Shown: in pieces, positions 12,609 to 14,019 of the stretch | How the letters are laid out: every line of letters begins with the position of its first letter | How positions within the stretch are numbered: the first letter of the stretch is position 1 | Source: an uncultured Oscillospiraceae bacterium | GTDB lineage: Bacteria; Bacillota; Clostridia; Oscillospirales; Oscillospiraceae | NCBI GenBank assembly: GCA_900769995.1 | Contig: CAAGIT010000069.1 | Span: 1-14,019, forward strand | Reading direction: 5' to 3' | Length of the DNA: 14,019 nucleotides | Position numbers and translations under genes: made by a program | The notes under the pieces: model-generated | Seen by the model: only the letters and a program-made list of their open reading frames with translations | What the model was told of the DNA's origin: nothing | Databases searched by the model: none

Positions 12609-12622
12609 GGTAAGCGCTTACA
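12609..12622 (+). promoter_or_regulatory. LacI-family (cre-like) operator
   Basis: The sequence GGTAAGCGCTTACA carries the perfect palindrome GTAAGCGCTTAC (12610-12621) with central CG, hallmark of LacI/GalR-family operators. It matches the B. subtilis CcpA cre consensus TGWAANCGNTNWCA at 13 of 14 positions. It lies about 16 nt downstream of the -10 box, so a bound repressor would block initiation or early elongation. Either CcpA (catabolite repression) or a dedicated sugar-responsive LacI-type repressor could bind; no regulator gene lies in the window. Confidence 0.8.
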
Positions 12623-12676
12623 AATTTTGCGCAAACCACAAAGTTTTTTTGATAATCACAACAGGAGGGGCAAATT

Positions 12677-13603
12677 ATGAGTTCAAAAGTTACCGTACTG
12701 GGCAGCTTCGTTGTAGACCTGATGGGACGGACCCCACACCTTCCCATTCCCGGAGAGACCGTCCGCGGCAGCTTCTTCAAGCAGGGTGCCGGCGGCAAGG
12801 GCTTTAACCAGGGCGTCGCAGCACATAAGGCGGGCGGCAATGTTGTTATGGCAACGAAGCTTGGCAGAGATTCGATGGGTGAGGTCGCACTCAATGCCAT
12901 GGATGAGATCGGAATGCCGAAGGACTACCTCTTCTATAATGATGAAGTTGCAACCGGTATCGCGCTGATCCTGGTCGATGAAAATACCAGCCAGAATGAG
13001 ATCGTGATCGTTCCCGGTGCCTGCAACACCATCACGGACGAAGATCTTGAGCATATCAAGCCGCAGATCCTTGAATCTGAATATCTCCTGCTCCAGCTTG
13101 AGATCAATCAGGATGCCAACGAAAAGGCGGCAAAGTTCGCAAAGGAGAACGGCGTCAAGGTCATCATCAACACCGCACCTTACCAGCCGATCACCGACGA
13201 GTTCCTGAACGGTGCATTCCTCGTAACTCCCAACGAGGTCGAGGCCGAAGAATTGACCGGTATTGCGGTCAACGACCTCGAGAGCGCAAACAAAGCTGCG
13301 GAGGTCTTCTTCGCAAAGGGTGTTCAGAATGTCCTGATCACGCTCGGCGGACGCGGCGTGTATGTCAACTCCAACGGCAGAGCCGAGATCGTTCCTGCCT
13401 ACCGCGTGAAGGCGATCGACACCACCGGTGCAGGCGATGCCTTCAACGGCGGCCTGCTGACGGCTCTGTCCGAGGGCAAGGATCTGTATCAGGCAGCCCG
13501 TTTTGCGAACGCGCTTGCCGCTCTGTCGGTGCAGCGTCTGGGCACGACCCCTGCGATGCCTACCAGAGCAGAAATTGATGCATTTATTGCAGAGAACGGC
13601 TGA
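12677..13603 (+). CDS. rbsK: Ribokinase (PfkB family sugar kinase)
   Basis: The enzyme probably phosphorylates D-ribose to ribose-5-phosphate with ATP. The 308-residue protein has the typical length and both PfkB signatures: GAGGKGFNQG (37-46, close to the ribokinase GGKGANQA) and DTTGAGDAF (248-256) with catalytic D254; NEIVIVPGACNTI near 107-119 resembles the ribokinase NxIVVxPGAN segment. The start is supported by AGGAGG, 8 nt upstream. It is followed by a FucU/RbsD-type gene, which supports a pentose or deoxyhexose catabolic operon. Other sugar kinases of the family, such as for deoxyribose, fucose-derived or fructose-type sugars, are possible. The operon is under a LacI-type operator. 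Confidence 0.9.
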   Translation: MSSKVTVLGSFVVDLMGRTPHLPIPGETVRGSFFKQGAGGKGFNQGVAAHKAGGNVVMATKLGRDSMGEVALNAMDEIGMPKDYLFYNDEVATGIALILVDENTSQNEIVIVPGACNTITDEDLEHIKPQILESEYLLLQLEINQDANEKAAKFAKENGVKVIINTAPYQPITDEFLNGAFLVTPNEVEAEELTGIAVNDLESANKAAEVFFAKGVQNVLITLGGRGVYVNSNGRAEIVPAYRVKAIDTTGAGDAFNGGLLTALSEGKDLYQAARFANALAALSVQRLGTTPAMPTRAEIDAFIAENG

Positions 13604-13627
13604 TTCATCATAGACAACAGCATAAAC

Positions 13628-13674
13628 GCGCACGATGGGTACCCATCGTTGTGCATTCGAAGAATGCACAATGG
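13628..13674 (+). promoter_or_regulatory. Two overlapping hairpins between rbsK and fucU
   Basis: A perfect 18-nt palindrome (13632-13649, ACGATGGGT and its complement) overlaps by one base a second hairpin (13649-13658 with 13662-13671, 10 bp, loop GAA). The two cannot form fully together; the sequence between can also pair with the near-repeat GCACAATGG (13666-13674). No T run follows, so it is not an intrinsic terminator. It may act in mRNA processing or stability, or be a protein-binding site. Confidence 0.5.
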
Positions 13675-13708
13675 TTACTGATTAACAATTTACGAAGGAG
13701 GAAACCAA

Positions 13709-14019
13709 ATGTTAAGAGGAATCCCTGATATTATCGGCTCCGATCTTCTGAAGGCGCTTGCCGATACCGGTCACGGCGATCTGATCGTCATTGCCGATCA
13801 CTTCTATCCGCCTGTTACCAAGTCTCCCAACGCCATCAGTATTCAGGCAAAGGGCAACACCGCCGCAGAAATGGTCGATGCCATTTTACAGCTCGTTCCG
13901 CTGGATGTCGAATACTGCGAGCATCCCATTGAGTACATGGTTCCCGATGCAGAGTCCGGCATCGTCCTTAAGGACAACAAGCCCTGGGTCGATACCATTG
14001 CCGCAGTTGTCAAGCACGG
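13709..14019 (+). CDS. fucU: FucU/RbsD-family sugar mutarotase, partial
   Basis: The reading frame from ATG 13709 is open to the window end (103 full codons) and so is 3'-truncated by the window. The N-terminus MLRGIPDIIGSDLLKALADTG then HGDLIVIADHFYP matches the FucU/RbsD fold, with the conserved GHGD (21-24, catalytic-type His22). These enzymes interconvert anomers (L-fucose) or pyran/furan forms (D-ribose) to feed the kinase. FucU members are about 140-150 residues, so about 40 remain unseen. MLRGI at the start and the spacing fit FucU better than RbsD, but pairing with ribokinase allows either. AAGGAGG (13695-13701) lies 7 nt before the start. Confidence 0.88.
   Translation, partial: MLRGIPDIIGSDLLKALADTGHGDLIVIADHFYPPVTKSPNAISIQAKGNTAAEMVDAILQLVPLDVEYCEHPIEYMVPDAESGIVLKDNKPWVDTIAAVVKH

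Noticed and set aside
12683..13669. Minus-strand frame of 328 codons opposite rbsK
   Set aside because: Antisense shadow of a gene with both PfkB signatures; no ribosome binding site.

Overview
The window looks like a chromosomal segment of a low-GC Gram-positive anaerobe, most likely a Clostridia member of the Oscillospiraceae/Ruminococcaceae type. The evidence is strong AGGAGG-type ribosome binding sites, sigma-A promoters with 16-17 nt spacers, a lipobox lipoprotein, an LtaS-like sulfatase-fold enzyme, an SLH-domain exoprotein, and an alr-mazF(ndoA) neighbourhood resembling that of Bacillus subtilis. The taxon is inferred from these traits, not proven. Apart from one decaying gene the content is mostly core, and I see no IS element, CRISPR array or prophage.

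Left part (1-2.9 kb): a tRNA-Ala(GGC) gene on the minus strand, with its own promoter and a very strong terminator, is divergent from an AlkD-family DNA glycosylase gene. That gene converges, with a 1-nt gap, on a SpoU/TrmH-family RNA 2'-O-methyltransferase gene. A tRNA-Pro(GGC-like arm, anticodon GGG) gene with promoter and terminator follows. Next comes a GNAT acetyltransferase gene interrupted by one in-frame TAA, then an AT-rich gap with helically phased GAAACC repeats and a bidirectional terminator.

Middle part (2.9-6.8 kb), all on the minus strand: a large membrane-anchored LtaS-like phosphotransferase/sulfatase gene; a 56-residue single-pass membrane protein gene with its own promoter and terminator; and a two-gene operon of biotin-protein ligase (no HTH domain) and a nitroreductase-fold flavoprotein.

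Right part (6.9-12.4 kb), plus strand: an operon of NAD(P)H-hydrate dehydratase (nnrD), a lipoprotein, alanine racemase (alr) and a MazF/EndoA endoribonuclease. The order recalls acpS-ydcC-alr-ndoAI-ndoA of B. subtilis, but no antitoxin gene lies between alr and mazF. A terminator-like hairpin follows, whose 3' arm holds the ribosome binding site of the next gene, a 197-residue protein of unknown function. That gene overlaps, by 110 nt in another frame, the start of a secreted polysaccharide deacetylase with two chitobiase-C-terminal-like repeats and three SLH repeats.

Right edge (12.4-14.0 kb): a sugar-catabolic operon of ribokinase and a FucU/RbsD-type mutarotase (cut by the window end). 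It is preceded by a consensus-like promoter, a near-perfect cre/LacI-type operator just downstream of the -10 box and a second operator-like palindrome about 154 bp upstream.

I did not find a convincing undescribed multi-gene system. The best leads are the antitoxin-less mazF with a UACAU motif in a leader hairpin, the 110-nt same-strand gene overlap, the paired LacI-type operators and the near-identical anticodon arms of the two tRNAs.
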